DNA of 64,000 nt, taken from Crocinitomicaceae bacterium. GTDB lineage: Bacteria > Bacteroidota > Bacteroidia > Flavobacteriales_G > Salibacteraceae. This document shows positions 8,922 to 16,454 of this stretch, one piece after another. Under the pieces are notes generated by a model that saw only the letters and a list, made by a program, of their open reading frames with translations, did not search any database and had not been told where the DNA came from. Where the stretch lies: NCBI GenBank assembly GCA_002707155.1, contig PAME01000013.1, positions 1 to 64,000 of the forward strand, read 5' to 3'. The position numbers were made by a program, and so were the translations under genes. Numbering within the stretch: position 1 is the first letter of the stretch; the number at the start of each line of letters is the position of its first letter.

Positions 8922-9712
8922 TGAACTACCAACAACTCTGTGATCAAGTCAATGAATTATCAAGAAGTGTTGGAGAACGGATTCAACTGGAACGTAAAAG
9001 TTTTAACCCCAACGATATAGAAATCAAAGGCTTACACGATTACGTAACACACATTGATAAATTATCAGAAGAGCTATTAGTCAAAGGGTTATCTGAAATA
9101 TTGCCCGAAGCTGGTTTCATTGCCGAAGAAGGAACCTCTACTAAATTCGGTGAACGTTTTAATTGGATAATTGACCCAATTGATGGTACTACCAATTTCA
9201 TTCATGGGATTCCGATGTACGCAATAAGTATTGCGTTAATGGAAAACAAAAAAATTGTGATTGGGATGGTTTTGGAAGTGAGTTCTGGGGAGCAGTTTTA
9301 TGCTTGGAAGGACTCTAAAGCATATTTGAACGGAACTGAAATCAATGTATCCAATCAAAATAATGAGCATTTATCATTGCTTGCAACTGGTTTTCCATAC
9401 CACGACTATGATGAAGTAGATGAATACCTGGACTTGCTAAAACATTTTATGAAAACTACCAGTGGATTACGCCGATTAGGTTCAGCTGCAATCGATTTGG
9501 TTTATGTAGCCTGTGGTAGAGTTGAAGGGTTTTATGAGTATGGTTTAAATCCATGGGATGTTGCCGGAGGTGCATTTATTGTTCAACGAGCTGGCGGTAC
9601 AGTAACCGATTGGAAAGACGGTGACGATTACATTTTTGGCAAACAGATTCTAGCTGATAATAGCGCGTTACATAAAAACTACCTCGAGGGCATTCAACAA
9701 TTTTTTAAGTAA
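8921..9712 (+). CDS. inositol monophosphatase family protein
   Basis: 263 residues, with the metal-binding motifs of the FIG superfamily: EEG at 69-71, the central DPIDGT at 85-90 followed by NFIHGIP, and NPWDVAGG near residue 210. These bind two to three Mg2+ and hydrolyse sugar or inositol phosphates. Bacterial members include SuhB and CysQ; sequence alone does not fix the substrate, though the motif context resembles SuhB-type enzymes. TAATG overlaps at both ends tie it to mtaB and the epimerase gene. Confidence 0.88.
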   Translation: MNYQQLCDQVNELSRSVGERIQLERKSFNPNDIEIKGLHDYVTHIDKLSEELLVKGLSEILPEAGFIAEEGTSTKFGERFNWIIDPIDGTTNFIHGIPMYAISIALMENKKIVIGMVLEVSSGEQFYAWKDSKAYLNGTEINVSNQNNEHLSLLATGFPYHDYDEVDEYLDLLKHFMKTTSGLRRLGSAAIDLVYVACGRVEGFYEYGLNPWDVAGGAFIVQRAGGTVTDWKDGDDYIFGKQILADNSALHKNYLEGIQQFFK

Positions 9713-10701
9713 TGGTCAATGTCTTAGTCACAGGAGGTGCCGGTTTTATTGGTTCTCACGTTGCTCAAGAATTACTCGATGCTAATTATCAAGTAATCGT
9801 TTTGGATGATTTGAGTGGTGGTTTCAAAAGAAACGTTCCAATCAATTCCATCTTCATTGAAGGTTCAATTTTAGATGAGGAACTCATCGATAGTTTATTT
9901 GCTAAGTATAATTTCAACTATGTATTTCACCTTGCGGCATATGCTGCAGAGGGGCTGAGCCATTTTATAAGAAAATTCAATTACACCAATAATCTTATTG
10001 GTTCTATCAACCTAATTAATGCTTCGGTTAAATACAATGTCAAGCGGTTTGTGTTCACCTCTTCTATTGCCGTATACGGTTCTGCTCAAGTTCCATTTAT
10101 TGAAGAAACTAATCCTAAACCTGAAGATCCATATGGAATTGCCAAGTATTCGGTTGAATTGGATTTACAATCTGCGCTCGAACAATTCGGATTGAATTAC
10201 ACCATATTTAGACCGCATAATGTCTATGGTATTGGTCAAAATTTATCAGATCCTTACCGGAATGTAATTGGCATTTTTATGCGTCAAATCTTGAATAAAG
10301 AATCCTTAACCATTTATGGAAACGGTGAGCAAACACGAGCATTTACACATATTGATTCTATACGCAATGCAATTACTCAATGCATTGAATTACCCAAAAC
10401 GAAAAACGAAATTTTCAATCTTGGTGCAAACGAAAAAACTTCAATAAATGAGTTAGCTGATTTGTTACTTGAAATTACCAATTCTGAGAATGGAAAAATT
10501 CATTTAAAAGGACGAAACGAAGTGTTGGATGCCATTAGTAATCATCAAAAGGCAGATGAACTTTTCAAGACATCAGCAACTATTTCCTTAAATTCAGGAT
10601 TAGAAGATGTTTGGAATTGGGCTAAGAGTCTCAAATTGAAAACACCGACTCGTTTTGAGGATATCGAGATCCGAAAACAACTTCCTATGAATTGGCAATA
10701 A
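9712..10701 (+). CDS. NAD-dependent sugar-nucleotide epimerase/dehydratase (extended SDR)
   Basis: 329 residues with the extended SDR layout: NAD-binding GGAGFIG at residues 8-14, an acidic residue pair after the second beta strand (VLDDLSGG), HLAAYAAE, catalytic FTSSIAVYG (Ser 117-118) and the YGIAK pair Tyr141/Lys145. The Rossmann domain is followed by a substrate domain with RPHNVYG. This is the UDP-glucose 4-epimerase/UDP-GalNAc epimerase branch, used for envelope polysaccharides; the exact substrate is not determinable. Translation is coupled to the phosphatase by a TAATG overlap. Confidence 0.88.
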   Translation: MVNVLVTGGAGFIGSHVAQELLDANYQVIVLDDLSGGFKRNVPINSIFIEGSILDEELIDSLFAKYNFNYVFHLAAYAAEGLSHFIRKFNYTNNLIGSINLINASVKYNVKRFVFTSSIAVYGSAQVPFIEETNPKPEDPYGIAKYSVELDLQSALEQFGLNYTIFRPHNVYGIGQNLSDPYRNVIGIFMRQILNKESLTIYGNGEQTRAFTHIDSIRNAITQCIELPKTKNEIFNLGANEKTSINELADLLLEITNSENGKIHLKGRNEVLDAISNHQKADELFKTSATISLNSGLEDVWNWAKSLKLKTPTRFEDIEIRKQLPMNWQ

Positions 10702-10745
10702 ATCGTGTTCCATTTATTGGTAATTTCAACATTCAATTCAACAAC

Positions 10746-12697
10746 ATGACTAAAAAGCTATTCCTACTCATTACACTGTGTTCTGTTTACGCCTTCTCCA
10801 ATGCACAAACCAATATTGGCGCAACTGTTAATGATTATGAAGCAGTATCCACTTTTCGTTCTGCAACTCAATCCGTTTCGGTGGCAAGTTCAAATGCCTT
10901 CAGTGTTGGAGATTTAGTTTTAATCATCCAAATGCAAGGTGCTGTAATTGATGAAACCTTATCGGACAATTTTGGAACAATAAACAACTATAACAATGCC
11001 GGTAGATATGAACTTCAGCGCATTTGTAGAATTACAGGAAATCAACTCTTCTTTCAAAACCAATTCAAATACGCTTACCAAGAATCAGGAAAAATTCAAC
11101 TAGTGCGCGTTCCTGAATACCAGAATGGTATATCACTTACAGGAATCCTTACAGGTAAATCCTGGGACGGCTCTTCAGGTGGCATCGTTGCCATTAAGTG
11201 CAACGGAACTTTAGACCTTGATGCTTTTTCTATAACAATGACTGGAAAAGGGTTTAGAGGAGGAGAAGCATTAGCCTCTGGTGGAGGCTGCATATTTGTG
11301 AATCAAACTACGCAGTATACCGACAGAAATTCAACAAACGACAGAGCACTCAAAGGAGAAGGAATTGCAAATTATATTACAGGTAAAGAAGCAAGTCGTG
11401 GGCCACAAGCCAATGGTGGCGGAGGCGGAAACAACCATAACGGTGGCGGTTCTGGTGGTGCGAACTATGGCATTGGTGGAGCTGGAGGACAACGCGTAAA
11501 AAGTTCAAACTTTACTTGTGGTTCTGTTGCTGGTCTCAACTCAAAATCGATGGCTACTAAAATTAATGCTGGTCGTGTATTCATGGGCGGCGGCGGCGGA
11601 GCTGGTCACGGCAACAACCTAGGTTTTAACGGTGAAAAAGGCGAAAATGGTGGTGGTATTATTTTCATAATCGCCGATGAAATCATTGGGTCAAATCGAT
11701 CTGGAATTTATTCGAATGGAAATACTGGAAAAGCAAAAACTGAAAACGAAGGCGGCGGTGGCGGCGGAGCCGGTGGTACTATAATTCTAGATGTCACTAC
11801 GATATCCAGCGGAATTAATATAGCAGCTAACGGAGGAACTGGTGCCTTTGTCGATAATATTGGATCAGGAAATTGCAGTGGACCTGGTGGCGGCGGAGGT
11901 GGCGGTGTGGTTGCTTTTAGTGGATCTAACATTCCTACCGCTCCGAATATCAATACCTAAAAAGGGCTTGCTGGAGAAATTGCCTCATCTGCTCAGCCAG
12001 GTTGTAACATTGGTGATAAAAATGGCGGAAGCGATGGCACCGACGGAACTACGCTAGTCAATTTTAAAGTTGAAGATAATGCTGCATTAAAAACCTTTTC
12101 AAGCTCGATTACCTCGTGCAATGAATATAGAAGTCCAAGTGGAAAATACACTTGGACCACATCGGGAAATTATTCGGATACGCTTTTAAATGCGGCTGGC
12201 TGTGATAGTGTTATTGATTTTTCTTTGACTGTAGTTCCAATTGACACCTCAATTCAAAAAGAAGGAGATGTGTTGCGCTCTAATGCAAGCAGAGTAACTT
12301 ATCAGTGGCTGGATTGCAATTCTAACAAATTGATTATCGGAGCAAATAATCAAGAATACGTCCCTACTTAAACCTCTAACTTTGCTGTAATTGTCTCAAA
12401 AAACGGTTGTAAAGATACCAGCAAGTGCATTGAAGTGCTGGGAGTTGGGATAGCTAATTTCAATACTAACGCAGGAGTCGTTCTATCACCAAATCCAAGT
12501 AACGGAATTTTTTCGCTTACAACAAATACTAACAAACTGATTACGCAAGTATTTATAGCTTGGAGGGTAAACTGCTTAAAACATTTGACGTTTCAAATCG
12601 TCCTATGTATCAATTCGAATTCCATAAAAAAGGAGTGTTCATTTTAAAAGTCGAAACTGACAAAAACGAGCATAAATTGAGCTTGGTAATTCAATAA
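10746..12697 (+). pseudogene. decayed Gly-rich T9SS surface protein
   Basis: ATG at 10746 gives a clean signal peptide (MTKKLFLLITL...FSNAQ). About 400 codons follow, with a hydrophobic N-terminal domain and Gly-rich runs (NGGGGGNNHNGGG, GGGGGAG) typical of Bacteroidota surface or gliding-type proteins. TAA at 11958-11960 stops the frame, but the same frame continues as protein-like sequence (KGLAGEIASSAQPGCN, ITSCNEYRSPSGKYTW). A second TAA lies at 12369-12371 inside a conserved-looking TPxTSNFAVIVSKNGC stretch. The T9SS sorting domain then begins (LSPNPSNGIFSL), and near 12550 the frame must shift by a one-base deletion to give YSLEGKLLKTF...LSLVIQ, ending TAA at 12697. Three lesions in one gene point to decay, not recoding. 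The intact portion might still make a truncated secreted product. Confidence 0.85.
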
Positions 12698-12717
12698 TTT
12701 AAAGGCTATAATTGAGT

Positions 12718-13155
12718 ATGATAAATTGGAAATCCATCTTAGATTTTAATAAAAACGGAAACCCAACTCCAGACAAACGAGTAGAAAAGTCCGAATCGGA
12801 ATGGCGAGAATTACTTACAGAGGAAGAGTTTAGAATTACAAGAGAACACGGAACTGAAGCAGCCGGAACAGGAGACCTTTGCTACAGTTACGATGCGGGG
12901 ATTTACAATTGCAAATGCTGCAACACTCCCCTATTCGACTCTACCATTAAATACGAATCAAAATCGGGTTGGCCTAGTTTTACCCAGCCTATCAAAGAAA
13001 ACGCAATCAAGTACATTCAAGACTCCTCTTTTGGAATGATTCGAGTAGAAATTTTATGCAATACTTGTGACGCTCATCTTGGGCATGTATTTCCAGATGG
13101 TCCAGAACCTATCGGTTTACGGTATTGCGTAAATTCTGCTTCCATAAAACAATAG
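12718..13155 (+). CDS. msrB: peptide-methionine (R)-S-oxide reductase MsrB
   Basis: Reduces methionine-R-sulfoxide in proteins. 145 residues from ATG 12718; a TTG six bases earlier is less likely. The two zinc-binding pairs are Cys65/Cys68 (NCKCC) and Cys114/Cys117 (LCNTC). The active site RYCVNSAS has catalytic Cys137, and HLGHVFPDGP is present. Cys67 is an extra cysteine between the first zinc pair. No signal peptide, so probably cytosolic. It follows the decayed surface gene after 20 bases. Confidence 0.95.
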   Translation: MINWKSILDFNKNGNPTPDKRVEKSESEWRELLTEEEFRITREHGTEAAGTGDLCYSYDAGIYNCKCCNTPLFDSTIKYESKSGWPSFTQPIKENAIKYIQDSSFGMIRVEILCNTCDAHLGHVFPDGPEPIGLRYCVNSASIKQ

Positions 13156-13204
13156 CTTCAACTTAATTACTATCTTAACACTTACTAATTTTAAACGAAA
13201 CATA

Positions 13205-13825
13205 TTGAAACACATCGTTTTTATACCAATGGTAATTCTTTTAAGCTTTATCAGCTGTAAGAAAAAATCTACTCCTGCACCTGTTGTTACCCCAACTCCA
13301 GCAGCTGCACCAACTCCAAATTTCTATTTTAATGCTACCATAGATGGAAAAAGTGTAAATATTAATGATTTGTCAGTAACTACAGGTTCTGGTGCTGGTC
13401 AATCTGTCACTACTTCAGGACAGCATGAGCAAAGTATGGTACTTAGCAATCCTTTGCTAAGAGCTGAGGAAGCTGGAGTATTTATCACGAAAACATTTCC
13501 TGGTTCGGTAACGCTGTGTAGCGAAGTGGAATCCATGTTTAAGGTTGGCTCTTATAACTATGCTAATCCAAATGCTGGAATTGATGGAATTGGCGTTTAT
13601 TATATTGACGCTGGTGGAATGTATTGGACGAGTTACCTAGACTCAAATAAAGTACAAGGTGGGAAATTTGAAATATTGACTCATACCACTAATAATGATA
13701 ATTTTAGTAAGTACAACTCAACCGCGAAATTCTCTTGCACTCTTTTCGACCCTCTTGGTAATACCATGCAACTGACAAATGGAGAGATAAAAAGCCGAAG
13801 TGTTAATTGCGAAGGTTTAAATTAA
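13205..13825 (+). CDS. putative lipoprotein of unknown function
   Basis: 206 residues. TTG at 13205 gives MKHIVFIPMVILLSFISC, a lipoprotein signal peptide; the later ATG leaves too little basic N-region. After the lipid Cys come KKKS and a Thr/Pro/Ala linker (about residues 22-38), then a beta-rich domain beginning NFYFNATIDGKSVNIND. The latter part has three further cysteines (TLCSE, FSCTL, VNCEG). The opening resembles other Bacteroidota lipoproteins that carry a small ligand-binding beta domain. I do not recognise the family. It is not part of the short Cys-lipoprotein group (no CxC or CC after the lipobox). Confidence 0.65.
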   Translation: MKHIVFIPMVILLSFISCKKKSTPAPVVTPTPAAAPTPNFYFNATIDGKSVNINDLSVTTGSGAGQSVTTSGQHEQSMVLSNPLLRAEEAGVFITKTFPGSVTLCSEVESMFKVGSYNYANPNAGIDGIGVYYIDAGGMYWTSYLDSNKVQGGKFEILTHTTNNDNFSKYNSTAKFSCTLFDPLGNTMQLTNGEIKSRSVNCEGLN

Positions 13826-13887
13826 ATTTTGTATCGGATCTATCACAAACGAAGTTTATAGAAACGAACGCGAAATACAATTATACC

Positions 13888-13895
13888 TACTTTTG
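13888..13895 (+). promoter_or_regulatory. Bacteroidota -7 promoter element (csp)
   Basis: TACTTTTG, 25 bases before the csp ATG. Confidence 0.5.
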
Positions 13896-13920
13896 CCGCT
13901 TAAATTTTTAAAATAGTATC

Positions 13921-14112
13921 ATGAATAAAGGAATAGTAAAGTTTTTTAATGAAACCAAAGGATTCGGTTTTATTACAGAAACAGGAACGGACAAAGAGTA
14001 TTTCGTACACGTATCAGGTTTGATCGACGAGATTAAAGAAGGTGACGAAGTAGAGTTCGAACTACAAGAAGGTAGAAAAGGTCTTAATGCAGTAAACGTA
14101 AAGCTTGCTTAA
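13921..14112 (+). CDS. cold-shock domain protein (CspA family)
   Basis: 63 residues, a single cold-shock domain. RNP1 is KGFGFI (13-18), RNP2 is YFVHV (27-31), and the start MNKGIVKFFN is standard. It binds single-stranded RNA or DNA and acts as an RNA chaperone. The gene stands alone with its own promoter element and a strong terminator. It is slightly shorter than E. coli CspA (70) but normal for Bacteroidota. Confidence 0.95.
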   Translation: MNKGIVKFFNETKGFGFITETGTDKEYFVHVSGLIDEIKEGDEVEFELQEGRKGLNAVNVKLA

Positions 14113-14134
14113 TATATTTTTTTGAACCAAATCA

Positions 14135-14163
14135 AAAGCCTCGATTTATCGGGGCTTTTTTTT
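14135..14163 (+). terminator. Rho-independent terminator after csp
   Basis: Ten-bp stem (14135-14144 with 14149-14158, one G-T pair), TTTA loop and a T run to 14163. Confidence 0.9.
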
Positions 14164-14189
14164 GCTCTAATAATTCGATTATGTTCAAT

Positions 14190-14197
14190 TACCTTTG
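14190..14197 (+). promoter_or_regulatory. Bacteroidota -7 promoter element (DUF2130 gene)
   Basis: TACCTTTG, 24 bases before ATG 14222. Confidence 0.5.
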
Positions 14198-14221
14198 GAA
14201 TCCTTTTCAAATTAAACATCT

Positions 14222-15457
14222 ATGTCTGATAAAATAACATGCCCCAATTGTAGTCACGAATTTGATGTAGAAGAAGCTTTATCGGGCAAAATTGAAGCGC
14301 ATTTAAAAAAGGAGTTTGAGCAAAAACTCGCCGAACAAACCAAACGTTTTGCTGGAGAGCGAGATAGTCTAGAAAAGGAACGCGAAGCTTTCCAAAAAGC
14401 AAAAGAACGCGAGAACGAATTGTTCAAAGAGAAGTTGAGCCAGCGATTAGAGCAAGAAAAAAAGAAAATAGAAGCGCAAACTCAAGAGTCGGTTTCGTTA
14501 AAAATGCAAGCGCTTGCGGAAGAAAACGAAAAACGGAAGAACGAAAACCTTCAATTGCGCCAAAAAGAAGTGGAGTTACTCAAAAAAGAACAAGCACTTA
14601 TTGAGCAGCAAGAAAATTTAGCACTAAAATCAGAAAAGGACCTCCTTTCTCGCCAGCAAGAAATAGAAGAAAAGGCACGTAAAAAAGAACGCGAATCGTT
14701 TGAGTTGGAAAAGGTAAAACTGATGAAACAAATCGACGACAACAAAAAACTCGCTGAAGAAATGAAGCGCAAAGCCGAGCAAGGTTCTATGCAAATGCAA
14801 GGCGAAGTGCAGGAATTAGCCATCGAACAAATGCTCGCTCGACAATTTCCTTTTGACCAAATTGAGGAAGTACCAAAAGGAATACGCGGAGCTGATATTA
14901 TTCAAAATGTGGTAAATTCATCGCAACAAGTATGTGGTAAAATTGTGTTTGAAAGCAAGCGCACCAAAGCTTTTGCTGGAGACTGGATTGATAAACTAAA
15001 ACAAGATCAAATAACCTGCAAAGCAGATATTGCAGTTTTAGTAACGGAAACCATGCCGAAAGAAATGGATCGTTTTGGACAGAAAGATGGTGTTTGGGTA
15101 TGCAGTTACCAAGAGGTGCAAAGTTTAGCGGTAGTATTGCGCGAAATTCTCATAAAAACCTATGCTGCTGCTGCTTCTCAAGAGAATAAGGGAGAGAAAA
15201 TGGAATTGCTCTACACCTACCTTACGGGTAATGAGTTTATCCAAAATATTAAACGTATTGTAGAAAATTACGATGCAATGATTCATCAATTAAATTCAGA
15301 GAAAAAGGCCATGCATAAAATTTGGAGTCAGCGCGAAAAGCAAATTTGGGTAGTGCAAGAAAACATCTCGAGTTTGTTTGGTTCTATTAAAGGTATTGCT
15401 GGAAATTCACTGGCTTCTTCTGATGTGTTGGAGTTGCCGGATACTGAGGTAGAGTAA
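14222..15457 (+). CDS. DUF2130 coiled-coil / nuclease-fold protein
   Basis: 411 residues. An N-terminal CxxC (Cys7, Cys10; CPNCSHEFD) suggests half a zinc ribbon. A long charged coiled coil spans about 25-205 (repeated E/K/Q heptads). The DUF2130 domain follows, with GADIIQNV and KIVFESKRTKAF, then DWIDKLKQDQ; this domain is related to PD-(D/E)XK nucleases and the Glu-x-Lys of FESK fits that core. The last 90 residues are helical. Members occur across bacteria with no settled role; DNA or RNA handling is plausible. The gene is monocistronic. Confidence 0.85.
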   Translation: MSDKITCPNCSHEFDVEEALSGKIEAHLKKEFEQKLAEQTKRFAGERDSLEKEREAFQKAKERENELFKEKLSQRLEQEKKKIEAQTQESVSLKMQALAEENEKRKNENLQLRQKEVELLKKEQALIEQQENLALKSEKDLLSRQQEIEEKARKKERESFELEKVKLMKQIDDNKKLAEEMKRKAEQGSMQMQGEVQELAIEQMLARQFPFDQIEEVPKGIRGADIIQNVVNSSQQVCGKIVFESKRTKAFAGDWIDKLKQDQITCKADIAVLVTETMPKEMDRFGQKDGVWVCSYQEVQSLAVVLREILIKTYAAAASQENKGEKMELLYTYLTGNEFIQNIKRIVENYDAMIHQLNSEKKAMHKIWSQREKQIWVVQENISSLFGSIKGIAGNSLASSDVLELPDTEVE

Positions 15458-15540
15458 TTTTCAATTGGTTAATTATCAATGTGGTAATTAGGTAGTCTTA
15501 AAATTTGGCACTATCTAATTTATTTACGAGAAACAAAGAA

Positions 15541-15572
15541 TTGAAAATTGATGCATTCGAAATTGAGAATTG
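15541..15572. repeat. dispersed AT-rich intergenic repeat
   Basis: The stretch TTGAAAATTG...AATTGAGAATTG resembles, in reverse complement, the sequence just after ribB (34748-34772). Both lie downstream of genes. Confidence 0.35.
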
Positions 15573-15580
15573 TTTCCGAT

Positions 15581-15958
15581 TTACTTTTTCTGAAAAACGA
15601 AAAACGAGCCTTCAGCATCTTTGAATTCAAATCCATTTTTAACGAAATAGTTCAGTACATCTGCTTCCGAATTGAAGGTCATTTTTTTGATTTTTTCCTT
15701 CTCATTAGTATAACTCACGTAGCTGATAGATGAAAAGTATTTCGGTGAATTACCAAAATCGACTAATGCAAATACCTTTGTTGAAAAGGTTTTGCCCATT
15801 GGGTAAACGATAATAAATTCTTGAGCCTCAATAATCAATTCTTGCTGTCCAATTACACCAATTGTGTCTGAGCTTTTATGGCAAACAACATTGATTTGAG
15901 CAACTAAAAAATGGCTGGTTACTAACAGAATTGAAAGGAAGATTGAGCGTATAACCAT
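15581..15958 (-). CDS. small secreted protein of unknown function
   Basis: 125 residues from ATG 15958, which gives a normal signal peptide (MVIRSIFLSILLVTSHFLVAQ); an upstream ATG at 16024 would add 22 unlikely residues. The mature part has one Cys (VVCHKSSD), then a beta-rich stretch and an Asp/Lys/Phe-rich C terminus ending FFVFQKK. No family recognised. It probably resides in the periplasm, since it lacks a lipobox and a T9SS domain. Confidence 0.65.
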   Translation of the reverse strand: MVIRSIFLSILLVTSHFLVAQINVVCHKSSDTIGVIGQQELIIEAQEFIIVYPMGKTFSTKVFALVDFGNSPKYFSSISYVSYTNEKEKIKKMTFNSEADVLNYFVKNGFEFKDAEGSFFVFQKK

Positions 15959-16079
15959 ACTTTTACTAAAGTAATAAAATAAAAGGAACCTAGAATTGGC
16001 TTTAATTATTGGAAAGTAATACAAGGTCAGAAGTTCCAGATTTGCTAAACTACAAAGTAATTAAGTTGGAAAGATTCCC

Positions 16080-16152
16080 TCCCGATAGCTATAGGGATTA
16101 ACGGTAATGACGTATGGAAAAAAAGAGATGCTGATTTAAATTCAGCATGACC
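16080..16152. repeat. flavobacterial REP-like palindromic element
   Basis: Two dyads in one intergenic gap: TCCCGATAGCTATAGGGA (16080-16097, one mismatch) and the hairpin ATGCTGA/TCAGCAT (16128-16134 with 16142-16148) inside GAGAT...GACC. Paired motifs of this kind are scattered between genes in many Flavobacteriia. A second partial copy is at 60710-60731. Confidence 0.55.
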
Positions 16153-16173
16153 AAGTGATTTAAGTCAAAATAC

Positions 16174-16443
16174 TTACGAAAGCTCAGCCGTAAGGCCTCT
16201 TCTCAGTAACTCATTGCAAATGGGTATCAGTTTGCGTTTTTCGCCCGATTTAACATCGCATTTGCCTTTGTAATGTACAATATTACTTACTTGTTCGGCT
16301 TGAATTGGATCGTGTTCACAAACCTCAACCAAAGTATCGATTACATAATCAAATGAATTGACGTGATCGTTAAATAAGATAACACGGTGGCCTTCCGTTT
16401 TTTTGGTAAGGGTTAATTCCTGCTCTAAAACTTTTTCACTCAT
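16174..16443 (-). CDS. clpS: ATP-dependent Clp protease adaptor ClpS
   Basis: 89 residues, the short Bacteroidota form. Core motifs: HRVILFNDHVNSFDYVI (hydrophobic pocket for N-degrons with Asn-Asp), VCEHDPIQAEQ, HYKGKCDVKSGEKRKL. ClpS hands proteins with N-terminal Phe/Leu/Trp/Tyr to ClpAP or ClpCP. The acidic N-terminal extension is intact. It sits 11 bases after the giant SPOR protein gene is started from the other side, that is, downstream of it on the same strand. Confidence 0.92.
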   Translation of the reverse strand: MSEKVLEQELTLTKKTEGHRVILFNDHVNSFDYVIDTLVEVCEHDPIQAEQVSNIVHYKGKCDVKSGEKRKLIPICNELLRRGLTAELS

Positions 16444-16454
16444 AGTTTACAAAT

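Noticed and set aside
11708..11953. Pro-rich open frame antisense to the Gly-rich gene
   Set aside because: It is the complement of GGX codons in the adhesin remnant and has no start context of its own.
11958..12371. Alternative genetic code with TAA read as Gln
   Set aside because: Dozens of neighbouring genes end properly at TAA, and the same gene also has a frameshift.
12435..12647. 70-codon frame as a separate gene
   Set aside because: It is the start of the T9SS sorting domain of the decayed surface protein, read past the frameshift; the real continuation is in another frame.
13205..13825. Eighth member of the small cysteine lipoprotein family
   Set aside because: It is much longer, lacks the CxC or CC pair after the lipobox and has a Thr/Pro linker.
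14222..15457. Phage or restriction-modification gene
   Set aside because: The DUF2130 protein stands among housekeeping genes with matching composition and no methylase or phage neighbour.
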